Shown: piece after piece, positions 7,710 through 15,037 of the stretch
Numbering within the stretch: position 1 is the first letter of the stretch
Layout of the letters: every line of letters begins with the position of its first letter
Source: DATDYW01 sp044375695
GTDB lineage: Bacteria > Patescibacteriota > Minisyncoccia > Phycocordibacterales > JAACPR01
DNA length: 27,345 bases
Direction: 5' to 3'
NCBI GenBank assembly: GCA_044375695.1
Contig: JBILMG010000007.1
Span: 1-27,345 of the forward strand
Translations under genes and position numbers: made by a program
The notes under the pieces: model-generated
Seen by the model: only the letters and a program-made list of their open reading frames with translations
Told to the model about the DNA's origin: nothing
Database searches by the model: none

Positions 7710-8315
7710 GTGACCCGCTGGGTAATCGGCGTAGACGAGGTGGGGCGCGGGCCTCTGGCGGGGCCGGTGACGGTTTGCGCCTTTGCCGTGCGCGCCGACA
7801 GGGAAGTCGAAGTTCGCGCGGCCCTGGAAGACGCCGGCTGCGGCGACTCGAAGCAGCTGTCCTCGTCCGTCCGCGAGCGCGTGGCCCGCGCTGCGCGTCG
7901 GGCGGTTGCCCGCGGCGCGGCGCGGGCCTCGGTGCGATCGGTTTCGGCAGCGGCCATCGACCGCGACGGGATAAATGCCGCCATAGCCCGGGCGCTATCC
8001 CTGGCGCTCTCTTCTCTCGGGATCGAGGCCGAATCGTGCGACGTTCGCCTGGACGGGGGTCTCCGCGCGCCGCGCCGCTTCACCTGCCAGCGCACCATTG
8101 TCCGCGGCGACGGGTCGGACCTGTGGATCGGCGCTGCCTCTTGCGTGGCCAAGGTTTACCGCGACGGCGCCATGTCGCGGCTGGCCGCTCGTTACCCGGG
8201 CTACGGCTTCGAGGAGCACGCGGGCTACGGCACCCTCGGGCACCGGCGGGCGATGCGGCGCCTGGGTCTTTCGCCGATTCATCGGCGCTCCTTCTGCCGG
8301 GGCTTTCTGGCTTAA
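7710..8315 (+). CDS. rnhB: Ribonuclease HII
   Basis: Cleaves RNA in RNA-DNA hybrids and at single ribonucleotides in DNA, in the cytoplasm. The 201-aa protein is normal for the family. Motifs: G-V-D-E-V-G-R-G-P-L-A-G-P-V at residues 7-20 with the first catalytic Asp-Glu pair, D-S-K-Q-L-S, a central L-D-G-G carrying the third acidic residue, A-K-V-Y-R-D with the fourth, and the C-terminal signature Y-P-G-Y-G-F-x2-H-x-G-Y-G-T ending in S-P-I-H-R-R-S-F. The GTG at 7710 was chosen because the protein starts right before the first motif, and a -10 element sits 6 nt upstream, leaving no room for an SD. It is divergent from the membrane protein gene and followed by rpmF, which has its own promoter. 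Confidence 0.97.
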   Translation: MTRWVIGVDEVGRGPLAGPVTVCAFAVRADREVEVRAALEDAGCGDSKQLSSSVRERVARAARRAVARGAARASVRSVSAAAIDRDGINAAIARALSLALSSLGIEAESCDVRLDGGLRAPRRFTCQRTIVRGDGSDLWIGAASCVAKVYRDGAMSRLAARYPGYGFEEHAGYGTLGHRRAMRRLGLSPIHRRSFCRGFLA

Positions 8316-8327
8316 GGGGTATCCCTC

Positions 8328-8356
8328 TTGCGCATATTCGGTCGCGTGTGTTAACT
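8328..8356 (+). promoter_or_regulatory. rpmF promoter
   Basis: TTGCGC (8328-8333), a 17-bp spacer and TTAACT (8351-8356). A TG dinucleotide precedes the -10 region, so TG-T-TAACTT one base later also fits an extended -10. The ATG follows after 10 nt. Confidence 0.65.
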
Positions 8357-8366
8357 TTCCAGACCT

Positions 8367-8597
8367 ATGGTTATCCGAATGCGCCACACGCGAGCCCACA
8401 CGGGTAATCGCCGCTCGCACCACGCCCTGAAGAACCCGCCTATTACTGCGGATGCTTCGACCGGCGTGACCCGTCGCCGTCACCGCGCCTCTGCCGAATC
8501 CGCTTCTTTCCAGGGCCGCGTCGTGTCCTCTATCGAGAAGAAGCTCGCCCGCCAGGCTCGCCGCAAGGCCGAGAAGTCTGAGGGCAAGAAGGCCTAA
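8367..8597 (+). CDS. rpmF: 50S ribosomal protein bL32, zinc-ligand-free form
   Basis: Component of the large ribosomal subunit. The N-terminus M-R-H-T-R-A-H-T-G-N-R-R-S-H-H-A-L-K (residues 5-22) is diagnostic for bL32, and F-Q-G-R-V-V (48-53) matches the usual end of the zinc-ribbon region. The four zinc cysteines of the standard C-x2-C...C-x2-C ribbon are replaced by D29, T32, S42 and S45 with spacing kept, so this is a C-minus form. A basic tail of about 20 residues, rich in Lys/Arg/Ala, extends beyond the usual end; the total length is 76 aa. The gene has its own promoter and terminator, and has neither yceD (DUF177) upstream nor plsX downstream, which accompany rpmF in many bacteria. Confidence 0.93.
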   Translation: MVIRMRHTRAHTGNRRSHHALKNPPITADASTGVTRRRHRASAESASFQGRVVSSIEKKLARQARRKAEKSEGKKA

Positions 8598-8599
8598 GA

Positions 8600-8630
8600 A
8601 AAACCGCCACCTCCTACGGGTGGCGGTTTT
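8600..8630 (+). terminator. rpmF terminator
   Basis: The 12-bp perfect stem is AAAACCGCCACC against GGTGGCGGTTTT, with a 7-nt loop. The T-run ends in four T then CCCC. Confidence 0.88.
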
Positions 8631-8671
8631 CCCCAGGTCAGCCGTACTTTACTCACGCGACGCAACTAGTC

Positions 8672-8680
8672 TGATATAGT
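8672..8680 (+). promoter_or_regulatory. Extended -10 promoter of the nusB-rnc operon
   Basis: TGA-TATAGT lies 13 nt before the nusB ATG. No -35 is seen at 16-18 bp. The predicted leader is about 6 nt. Confidence 0.6.
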
Positions 8681-8693
8681 TCTCACAAGCCTT

Positions 8694-9599
8694 ATGGCGC
8701 ACCGGCACCTTTCTCGCTCTATCGTGCTTCAGTCCCTCTTTGAGTGGGACTTCATGAAGCTGCCTCCGGCGGCGGCTGATGCTGCGCTCATCCGCAACGC
8801 GGAAGAGTTTGCTCCTGGCCTCGGCGACCAGCCGTTCATGCTCAAGCTCCTGCGCACGACCATCGAGAAGAGCTCTCAGATTGACGCCATTATCGAGAAG
8901 GCCGCCCCCGACTGGCCTCTCGAGAAGATTGCGAACGTAGACCGCCAGATTCTGCGCATCGGCCTCGCCGAGCTGCTCTTCGCCGATCGTGGGGAGGTGC
9001 CGGCCAAAGTCGCGATCAACGAATCCATCGAGCTCGCCAAATCTTTCGGCGGAGACACCTCGGGCCGCTTCGTTAACGGCGTCCTCGGTGCCGTCTACAA
9101 AGAGATGGGTGAGCCCGGCAAAGACGATGGCGCGCCGCGCCGCAAGAAAGATGTCCCGTTCGAGGAGATGGCCATCGAACAGAAGGTAGGCGCCCTCATC
9201 TACGCCCGCAAGAAAGGCGAGCTGTCCTTTGGCCTGGTGCACGACGTCTTTGGCTACTGGACGCTCTCTAAGGGTGGCATGAAAGAAGGTGAGACCGTCG
9301 AGGACGCCATCAAGCGCGTCATCCTCGAGGAGATGGGGCTCACGGTTACCAAGGTTCGCGACAAGCTCGGCGAGAACGAGTACGTCGCCAACCACCCGGA
9401 GAAAGGTCGTCACCGCAAGCAGGTTTCCTACTACCTCGCCGAGGCTGAGGCTGATCCGATTGTGCTCGGCAAAGACAAGGGCGGCCTGGATGACGGACGC
9501 TGGTTCGCCCCGGCCGAAGTGGTCAACCTCAATTTCTACAACGACATCGTCCCCCTCATTACGAAGTCTGTCGGCATTCTCGCCGCCGACGAAAAGTAA
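8694..9599 (+). CDS. nusB: NusB antitermination factor fused to a Nudix domain
   Basis: The 301-aa protein is about twice the NusB length. Residues 1-140 are NusB-like: an N-terminal helix start R-H-L-S-R-S-I-V-L-Q-S-L-F-E-W-D, V-D-R-Q-I-L-R-I-G-L-A-E-L, and A-I-N-E-S-I-E-L-A-K-S-F-G ending F-V-N-G-V-L-G. NusB normally binds S10/NusE and boxA RNA for rRNA antitermination. After a charged linker, residues 156-300 form a Nudix fold with the box G194-G-M-K-E-G-E200 through R208-V-I-L-E212-E213-M-G. The first Glu of the usual R-E-x2-E-E is V209, so hydrolase activity may be altered. The substrate is unknown. rnc starts 3 nt downstream, so the operon pairs rRNA transcription with rRNA processing. 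The fusion lies in one uninterrupted frame. Confidence 0.93.
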   Translation: MAHRHLSRSIVLQSLFEWDFMKLPPAAADAALIRNAEEFAPGLGDQPFMLKLLRTTIEKSSQIDAIIEKAAPDWPLEKIANVDRQILRIGLAELLFADRGEVPAKVAINESIELAKSFGGDTSGRFVNGVLGAVYKEMGEPGKDDGAPRRKKDVPFEEMAIEQKVGALIYARKKGELSFGLVHDVFGYWTLSKGGMKEGETVEDAIKRVILEEMGLTVTKVRDKLGENEYVANHPEKGRHRKQVSYYLAEAEADPIVLGKDKGGLDDGRWFAPAEVVNLNFYNDIVPLITKSVGILAADEK

Positions 9600-9602
9600 G
9601 CC

Positions 9603-10292
9603 GTGCAGACTGCTACCGCCGAGGCAAAGATTGGCGTCACCTTCGCCAAGAAAGACCTGCTCGCGCAGGCCTTCACGCACCGCTCGTACCTCAACGAGAA
9701 CCGCGGCCTCGGGCGCGGGCACAACGAGCGGCTCGAATTTCTTGGCGATGCAGTCCTCGAGCTGGTGGTGACCGAGTACCTCTACGCCGCCTACCCCGAC
9801 CGCGACGAGGGAGACCTCACCAGCTACCGCGCCGCGCTGGTCAACACCATCGTGCTCGCGGACACCGCCCGCGCGCTCGGCTTCAACGATCTTCTGATGC
9901 TCTCCCGCGGGGAGGCGCGCGACCAAGGGCGCGCCCGCGTTTCCATTTTGGCCGACGCCTTCGAGGCGGTCATCGGCGCCATCTACCTCGACCAGGGCTA
10001 CGAAGCCTCGAAAGAGTTCATTTCCCGAACCCTCGTGCCGAAGCTTCCGGAAATTGTTCAGGAAGGCCTCTGGATCGACGCCAAGAGCCGCCTGCAGGAA
10101 AAGGCGCAGGACGTGCTCGGCGTCACGCCGTGCTACGCCACCGTCTCCGAAGAAGGACCAGACCACGACAAGAAATTTGTGATCGCGGCGATGCTCGGCC
10201 AGAACGAAATTGGCCGCGGCAGCGGCAAGTCCAAGCAGGACGCGGAGCAGGAGGCGGCGCGCGCGGGCCTCAAGGCTAAGGGCTGGCTTTAG
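9603..10292 (+). CDS. rnc: Ribonuclease III
   Basis: Double-strand-specific endoribonuclease that matures rRNA precursors and processes structured mRNA. The 229-aa protein is of normal length. The catalytic domain has the signature N-E-R-L-E-F-L-G-D-A-V-L (about residues 41-52) and the second metal-binding block D-A-F-E-A-V-I-G-A-I-Y-L-D. The C-terminal part (about 160-229) is a dsRNA-binding domain ending G-S-G-K-S-K-Q-D-A-E-Q-E-A-A. It starts at GTG 9603, three bases after the nusB stop, with no separate promoter visible, so it is probably translationally coupled to nusB. The C-terminal K-S-K-Q-D-A-E-Q-E-A-A is typical of dsRBD helix 2. Confidence 0.97.
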   Translation: MQTATAEAKIGVTFAKKDLLAQAFTHRSYLNENRGLGRGHNERLEFLGDAVLELVVTEYLYAAYPDRDEGDLTSYRAALVNTIVLADTARALGFNDLLMLSRGEARDQGRARVSILADAFEAVIGAIYLDQGYEASKEFISRTLVPKLPEIVQEGLWIDAKSRLQEKAQDVLGVTPCYATVSEEGPDHDKKFVIAAMLGQNEIGRGSGKSKQDAEQEAARAGLKAKGWL

Positions 10293-10321
10293 CGAACACC
10301 TCCCCGCGTCAGGAAGAGTTG

Positions 10322-10358
10322 TGCACGGCCCGTCGCGCAATGCGCGACGGGCCGTGCA
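10322..10358 (+). terminator. Strong hairpin after rnc, weak U-tract
   Basis: A perfect 17-bp stem, TGCACGGCCCGTCGCGC against its complement, has an AAT loop. It is followed by ACAATTT rather than a clean T-run. It may terminate nusB-rnc or stabilise its 3' end. The bases AACAAT at its foot could act as the -10 of the next gene. Confidence 0.55.
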
Positions 10359-10389
10359 ACAATTTCCCCGTTACCCGGAAAAAACTTTA

Positions 10390-12336
10390 ATGCCGTACCC
10401 TCGTAGCCCGCTGTTCGTCGCCCTCTCCCTCGCCGCCGCCGTTGCGATTGGCGCCACATCTATCTCTGGCGTTCCGGCCCCCGCGCTCTCCCTCGGCTGG
10501 TACGGCGACGCCTGCGACGACGCCCTGGCCCAGAACCCCGGCGACCCCGACGGCTGCCGGTACGACGCCTACGAGCGCGCCTGCGGCGACGGCGTCGACA
10601 ACGACTCCGACGAGCGCGCCGACCGGGCCGACCCCGACTGCGGGCACGGCGACCCGGTCTGCGGCCGCGAGTCCGCCCCCAACGTCGGCGGCGTCGGCGG
10701 CTGCGACGGCCTCGCGCCGGCCCACTGCGGCGACGGCCTCGACAACGACGCCGACGGCGCCTACGACTGCTCGGACATGGACTGCGACGAGTCGCCGAAC
10801 TGCCGCGCCTGCGCCGCGGTGGTGGAGGTCTGCGGCAACGGCGTCGACGACGACTGCGACGGCCTCGTCGACGGCGAAGACCAGGACTGCGGCTGCACGA
10901 CCGACTGGTACAACTGGTGGCAGCCGAAGTGCGGCTGCCCGGCGACGGAGCTCGACGCGGACGGCGACTGCGCCCCCGAGGCCTACTGGTGGGGGAGCGC
11001 CTGCGCCGACGGCGGCGACAACGACGGCGACGGGCTGTACGACTGCGCGGACCGCGCCGACTGCGCGGGCGACGCGGCCTGCGCGGACGGCCCGGCCGCC
11101 GAGGACTGCGCGAACACCCTCGACGACGACGGCGACGGCGCGGCGGACTGCGCTGATTCAGACTGTGCCGGCCCGCAGTGCGGCACTGCCTGCCCGCCGG
11201 GCAAGGTGCCGGGTATCACGCCGTCCGGCACGTACAACTGCGTCCCCGCGGTCGAGGTTTGCGACAACGGCGCGGACGACGACGCCGACTACGCCGCGGA
11301 CTGCTCCGATTCAGACTGCACGGACGCGCCGAACTGCAAGGGGAACACCTGCAACGGGGCTAGCTACTGCGATCCTTCCTGCCCCGAGTACAACCTGTGC
11401 GTCTGCAATCCGGCCGACCCCTCCTGCGGCGGCGGGGGCTGCACCGGCAGCTTCTGCGAATGCAACCCGTCCGACCCGAGCTGCCAGGGTGATGTCTGCG
11501 GCGATCGAAAATGCTCTGGAGAAGAGGATTGCAAGACCTGCGAGTCCGATTGCGGCAAGTGCCCGCCGAAGTACGAGATTTGCGGCAACGGCGAAGATGA
11601 CGACGAAAACGGCACAACTGACTGCGAAGACCAGGCGTGTTCGGGTACCTGCGAGTGCACGAACGACTGCGGCTGCACGGGGGACGAGTGCAACAGCACC
11701 TGCGACGATGTGGCCGCCTGCAACTACGGCGAGCAGGAGTCCTGCAACTTCTGCGAGTGCGACGGCGCGGACAACGACAACGACGGCACCACGGACGAGG
11801 AAGGTGAAGAGTGCGGGAGCACCGGCGGCAACGGCTGCTCTGATCCCGGCGCGACAAACTACGACCCGGAGGCCAAGTCTGGCGAAGATCGAGACGAGGA
11901 CTGCGACTACACCTACGGCTGCTCGGCCACAATCGATCAGCCTCTGGTGATCTCCTCTGGGAACGCGCTGGCCGCCGCTTACGCGCCGTGGAACCTTCTG
12001 GCCCGAGACGGCTCCGAAAACATTACCGGCGCAGAGTTCCAGTTCCGCTTCAGCCTCTCCCGCAAGAAAGGCGGCGGCTGGACGATCTCGCTCTCGCCGC
12101 AGGTGGCCCTGACGACCCTCGACGGCAAGTACCCGATGGGGGCGATTCAGGCCGGCCCGTCGGTAACCCTCAGCGGATCGGGGCTCTCGCCGACGCCGCC
12201 GTACTCTACGGACGACCCGATTCAGGCGAAGATTCACCAGGAAATCGACAAGGGCTTCTTCGGGAAATGGATGGCCGAAAAGCACAGCCAGCTCCAGAGG
12301 AAGTGCGACGTCTACAACTGGTTCAACAAGAAGTAG
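10390..12336 (+). CDS. Secreted Asp/Cys-rich protein with MopE-type metal-binding repeats
   Basis: The 648-aa protein starts with a signal peptide (P-R-S-P then a hydrophobic stretch, A-P-A-L near residue 33). The ATG at 10390 starts it; the frame extends upstream into rnc, but those residues read as out-of-frame sequence. Eight copies of a C-x-N/D-G-x-D-N/D-D-x-D-G-x2-D-C unit begin near 10582, 10726, 10831, 11002, 11107, 11260, 11581 and 11758. They resemble the putative metal-binding motif of MopE-like proteins and thrombospondin type-3 calcium loops. Between repeats 6 and 7 lies a Cys-rich insert with G-G-C-T-G-S-F-C (11434-11457). A G-C-S-D-P-G-A-T-N-Y-D-P motif follows, then a C-terminal domain of about 130 residues with few cysteines. 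No anchor is seen, so it is probably released or bound to the surface by partners. Calcium or metal binding is inferred from the family. Confidence 0.85.
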   Translation: MPYPRSPLFVALSLAAAVAIGATSISGVPAPALSLGWYGDACDDALAQNPGDPDGCRYDAYERACGDGVDNDSDERADRADPDCGHGDPVCGRESAPNVGGVGGCDGLAPAHCGDGLDNDADGAYDCSDMDCDESPNCRACAAVVEVCGNGVDDDCDGLVDGEDQDCGCTTDWYNWWQPKCGCPATELDADGDCAPEAYWWGSACADGGDNDGDGLYDCADRADCAGDAACADGPAAEDCANTLDDDGDGAADCADSDCAGPQCGTACPPGKVPGITPSGTYNCVPAVEVCDNGADDDADYAADCSDSDCTDAPNCKGNTCNGASYCDPSCPEYNLCVCNPADPSCGGGGCTGSFCECNPSDPSCQGDVCGDRKCSGEEDCKTCESDCGKCPPKYEICGNGEDDDENGTTDCEDQACSGTCECTNDCGCTGDECNSTCDDVAACNYGEQESCNFCECDGADNDNDGTTDEEGEECGSTGGNGCSDPGATNYDPEAKSGEDRDEDCDYTYGCSATIDQPLVISSGNALAAAYAPWNLLARDGSENITGAEFQFRFSLSRKKGGGWTISLSPQVALTTLDGKYPMGAIQAGPSVTLSGSGLSPTPPYSTDDPIQAKIHQEIDKGFFGKWMAEKHSQLQRKCDVYNWFNKK

Positions 12337-12339
12337 CCG

Positions 12340-12376
12340 AAAGCCGCGCCGCCCGAAAGGGCAGCGCGGCTTTTTT
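12340..12376 (+). terminator. Terminator after the MopE-like gene
   Basis: AAAGCCGCGC-C-GCCC, GAAA loop, GGGC-A-GCGCGGC, then TTTTTT; one C/A mismatch in a 14-bp stem. Confidence 0.93.
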
Positions 12377-12388
12377 CGTTCGCCGGGT

Positions 12389-12394
12389 TAAAAT
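12389..12394 (+). promoter_or_regulatory. Putative -10 of smc
   Basis: TAAAAT lies 9 nt before the GTG start. The -35 position falls inside the preceding terminator and is poor. It predicts a leader of 2-3 nt. Confidence 0.5.
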
Positions 12395-12403
12395 CTCCTG
12401 ACC

Positions 12404-14650
12404 GTGCACCTAAAGTCGCTCGAGCTCCAAGGCTTCAAGTCGTTCGGCCGCAAGGCGACGATTCGCTTCGATGTGCCCGTGGTGGCCGTGGTTGGCCCGA
12501 ACGGCTCGGGCAAGTCCAACGTCGCGGAGGCCTTCCGCTTCGCCCTCGGCGAGCAGTCGGCTAAGGCTATGCGCGGCCGCCGCGGCGAAGACCTCATCTG
12601 GCACGGCAGCCCAGAGCTGCCGCGCGCGGGTAAAGCCTCCGTGAAAATTGTCTTCGATAACCGCGACCGCGCCCTGCCGCTCGACTTCGACGATGTGTCG
12701 CTCGAGCGCGTCGTGCACCGCGACGGCGTCAACGAGTACGCGGTCAACGGCGCGCCGGTGCGCCTGCGCGACACGCTCGAGCTTCTGGCGGCTGCCAACA
12801 TCGGGCCCTCAGGGCACCACATCGTTTCCCAGGGCGAGGCCGACCGCGTGCTCGCCGCGAACCCGAAGGAGCGCCGCGAGATTCTGCAGGATGCCCTGGG
12901 CCTACGCGCCCTCGAGTGGAAGCGCGCCGAGGCGCTGCGCAAGCTCGGCAAGACCGAAGAGAACTCGGGCCAGGTGCGTTCGCTCCTCTCGGAACTCGAG
13001 CCGCGCCTGCGCTTCCTGAAGCGGCAGGTCGAGAAGGTCGAGCGCGCGGAGCGTCTGCGCCAGGAACTCCTGGAGCGCTACCGCGCCTACCTCGCGCTCG
13101 AGTCGGCTCGCGTGCGCGCTGCCCGCTCTCGCGCCATCGAGGCGCTGCGCGCCCCTAACGACGAGAAGGAGCGCCTGGCCGCCAAGATTCGGGACGAGGA
13201 GATGCGCGCCTCGCGCGTCGAAGCGCCTCAGACCCCGGAGGGTCTCGTTGAGGCCGAAGCCGCGCTCGCCGGAGCGCGTGAGCGCGCCCGTCGCCTCGGC
13301 CGCGAGATCGGCGCCGCCGAGGGCGAGCTCGCCGCGCTCGAGCGCATGGCGACGCCGGTTGTCCGCGCCCCGCTCCCGCCCGACGAACGCCCAATCCCTC
13401 GCTCGCGCGTGCGCGAAGCCCTCGAGGTTGCCCGGCAGGGCCTACGCCGCGCCTCGGCCGCGCAAACTTACGATGCCGCCTACGAGGCGCTCCACGAGGC
13501 CGTTTTGGCCGTGGAGGCGCTCGTAGAGGCTCCGGTGGCCCACGAAGAGGAGGTTCCGGCTGAGGCTGCACCCGATTTTTCGGCCCGCGCCGCCGAAATT
13601 GCCGCGAAGCTCGGCGAGCTGCGCCTGGGGCTCGAGGCGGCCGACGCCGACGAACGCCGCGCCGAAGCCGCGGCGCAGACGCTGCGCGCCGCCCGCGACG
13701 CCGCCCGCGTCGAGGTGGCCGAAGCCGAGCGCGCGCTGGTTGGCCTCGTGTCCCGCAAGGGCGAGCTCGAGCGCGAGATTGACCGCCTCGCCGCCGAGGC
13801 CCGCGCCGCGGATTCTGACGAAGAGCAGCTGCGCTCCGAAATGCAGGAGGCCGTCGCCCTGGTTGGTCGGGAAGCCCTCGACTTCGAGGCGGCCATGGTT
13901 ACCCCCGACGTGAACGAAACCCGCGAGGTAGCTTTGGCGCGCCGCAAGGAGCTCGAGCGCATGAAGCTGCGCCTGGAAGAAGCCGGTGCCGCGGGCGGGG
14001 AAGAGGTGATGAAAGAGTACCGCGAGGCGACCGCGCGCGACGAGTTCCTGCGCAAGGAGCTCGCCGATCTCGACGCGTCTGCCGCGACGCTGCGCGAGCT
14101 CATCGAAGATTTGGAGCGCAAAGTTTCCGAGCGCTTCTCGGACGGTCTGGCGAAGATCAACGCCGCTTTCGGGGAGCTCTTCGCGGCCATGTTCGGCGGC
14201 GGGCACGCGGCGCTGAAGGTTACCCGTATCGAGAAGCGCCGCCGCGCGGACGACGACCTCGCGGACCTGGGTGAGGCGCCGGCCGAGGAAGCCGAAGAGG
14301 GGGTCGAGGTTTCGGTCGAGCTGCCGAAGAAACGCGTTGCCGGCCTCTTCCAGCTCTCGGGCGGCGAGCGCTCGCTGGTCTCGATTGCCCTTTTGTTCGC
14401 GATGTCGCGCGTGGCGCCGCCGCCGTTCGTGATTCTCGACGAAACGGACGCCGCGCTCGACGAGGCAAACTCGCGCCGCTACGGCGACATGATCGAGAAG
14501 CTGGCCGAGCGCTCGCAGCTGGTTTTGATTACGCACAACCGCGAGACCATGTCGCGCGCCGGCGCGCTCTACGGCGTGACCGCCGGCTCCGTTGGCTCGA
14601 CGCTGCTCTCCGTGAAGTTCGACGACGCGGCCGCTATGGCGGCGCGCTAG
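12404..14650 (+). CDS. smc: Short SMC-type chromosome segregation ATPase without a recognisable hinge
   Basis: Condensin-like ATPase for chromosome organisation. Head motifs are complete: Walker A G31-P-N-G-S-G-K-S-N39, signature L651-S-G-G-E, Walker B F675-V-I-L-D-E-T-D and the SMC-typical D-A-A-L-D-E-A-N. The N-terminal head continues with S-Q-G-E-A-D-R-V-L and P-K-E-R-R-E-I-L-Q-D-A-L-G, as in true SMC. Coiled-coil-like, Glu/Arg/Ala-rich segments cover about residues 165-315 and 400-590. The middle (about 315-400) is Pro- and Ala-rich with no Gly-rich hinge fold and no C-x2-C zinc hook. At 748 aa it is far shorter than bacterial SMC (about 1150-1200). The GTG start was chosen because V-H-L-K-S-L-E-L-Q-G-F-K-S-F is the family N-terminus. 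SbcC/RecN-type ATPases are less likely given these motifs. Confidence 0.9.
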   Translation: MHLKSLELQGFKSFGRKATIRFDVPVVAVVGPNGSGKSNVAEAFRFALGEQSAKAMRGRRGEDLIWHGSPELPRAGKASVKIVFDNRDRALPLDFDDVSLERVVHRDGVNEYAVNGAPVRLRDTLELLAAANIGPSGHHIVSQGEADRVLAANPKERREILQDALGLRALEWKRAEALRKLGKTEENSGQVRSLLSELEPRLRFLKRQVEKVERAERLRQELLERYRAYLALESARVRAARSRAIEALRAPNDEKERLAAKIRDEEMRASRVEAPQTPEGLVEAEAALAGARERARRLGREIGAAEGELAALERMATPVVRAPLPPDERPIPRSRVREALEVARQGLRRASAAQTYDAAYEALHEAVLAVEALVEAPVAHEEEVPAEAAPDFSARAAEIAAKLGELRLGLEAADADERRAEAAAQTLRAARDAARVEVAEAERALVGLVSRKGELEREIDRLAAEARAADSDEEQLRSEMQEAVALVGREALDFEAAMVTPDVNETREVALARRKELERMKLRLEEAGAAGGEEVMKEYREATARDEFLRKELADLDASAATLRELIEDLERKVSERFSDGLAKINAAFGELFAAMFGGGHAALKVTRIEKRRRADDDLADLGEAPAEEAEEGVEVSVELPKKRVAGLFQLSGGERSLVSIALLFAMSRVAPPPFVILDETDAALDEANSRRYGDMIEKLAERSQLVLITHNRETMSRAGALYGVTAGSVGSTLLSVKFDDAAAMAAR

Positions 14651-14681
14651 CCCCGGCTCGATCCTCCGACGAAATTTTAGG

Positions 14682-14709
14682 TTGCGCCCGCGCTTCTGGG
14701 TGCTAGCTT
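14682..14709 (+). promoter_or_regulatory. Ferredoxin promoter
   Basis: TTGCGC (14682-14687), a 16-bp spacer, and TAGCTT (14704-14709) with a TGC extension. It is one of several TTGCGC/TGC-type promoters in the window. Confidence 0.6.
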
Positions 14710-14718
14710 TCTGTTGAG

Positions 14719-14724
14719 AAGGAG
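14719..14724 (+). promoter_or_regulatory. Shine-Dalgarno site of the ferredoxin gene
   Basis: AAGGAG lies 5 nt before the ATG. It is the clearest SD in a window where most starts lack one, and it fixes this start. Confidence 0.85.
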
Positions 14725-14729
14725 AAACT

Positions 14730-14960
14730 ATGGCTGACGTAACAAGTAAATACCCACAAAACGTAGGCGGCGCCTACTACGTAGACGATACCTGCATCGA
14801 CTGCGACCTGTGTCGCGAGACCGCGCCCGGATTCTTTGCCCGCTTCGACGAGGGAGCCCATTCCATCGTGGCGAAGCAGCCGGAAACCGAAGACGAGCGT
14901 AAGCTCTGCGAAGAGGCGCTCGAAAAATGCCCCGTCGAGGCTATCGGCAACGACGGCTAA
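14730..14960 (+). CDS. Single-cluster 4Fe-4S ferredoxin
   Basis: Small electron carrier of 76 aa. The cluster motif is C22-I-D-C25-D-L-C28 plus C67-P-V-E-A-I, giving four ligands for one [4Fe-4S] cluster. An extra Cys60 could form a disulfide or be free. The pattern and the acidic composition match monocluster ferredoxins. The first 15 codons use A-ending codons (GTA, ACA, AAA, CCA, CAA) that are rare in neighbouring genes, together with a good SD, suggesting selection for efficient initiation or a different origin. The redox partner is not in the window. The gene has its own promoter and terminator, so it is monocistronic. Confidence 0.93.
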   Translation: MADVTSKYPQNVGGAYYVDDTCIDCDLCRETAPGFFARFDEGAHSIVAKQPETEDERKLCEEALEKCPVEAIGNDG

Positions 14961-14968
14961 GAATCGTC

Positions 14969-14993
14969 AGCGGCTTCGGCCGCTTTTCTTTTT
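14969..14993 (+). terminator. Ferredoxin terminator
   Basis: AGCGGC-TTCG-GCCGCT with a UUCG tetraloop, followed by an interrupted T-run, TTTTCTTTTT. Confidence 0.9.
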
Positions 14994-15000
14994 GGTCGAC

Positions 15001-15027
15001 TTGCGCGGGCGACCTTTCTGCTACAGA
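15001..15027 (+). promoter_or_regulatory. Promoter of the HESRH-motif gene
   Basis: TTGCGC (15001-15006), a 15-bp spacer and TGC-TACAGA (-10 at 15022-15027). The ATG follows after 10 nt with no SD. Confidence 0.55.
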
Positions 15028-15037
15028 AAGGTCGCGT

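Noticed and set aside
10210..10389. Upstream extension of the MopE-like gene into rnc
   Set aside because: The extension reads rnc sequence out of frame and passes through the hairpin; a proper signal peptide starts at the ATG 10390.
11511..11580. C-x2-C and C-x4-C clusters in the MopE-like protein as iron-sulfur sites
   Set aside because: The protein is exported and the cysteines lie in calcium-loop-like repeats, so disulfides are more likely.
14927..15037. Upstream start for the HESRH-motif gene
   Set aside because: It would overlap the ferredoxin 3' end and its terminator; a promoter lies just before the ATG at 15038.
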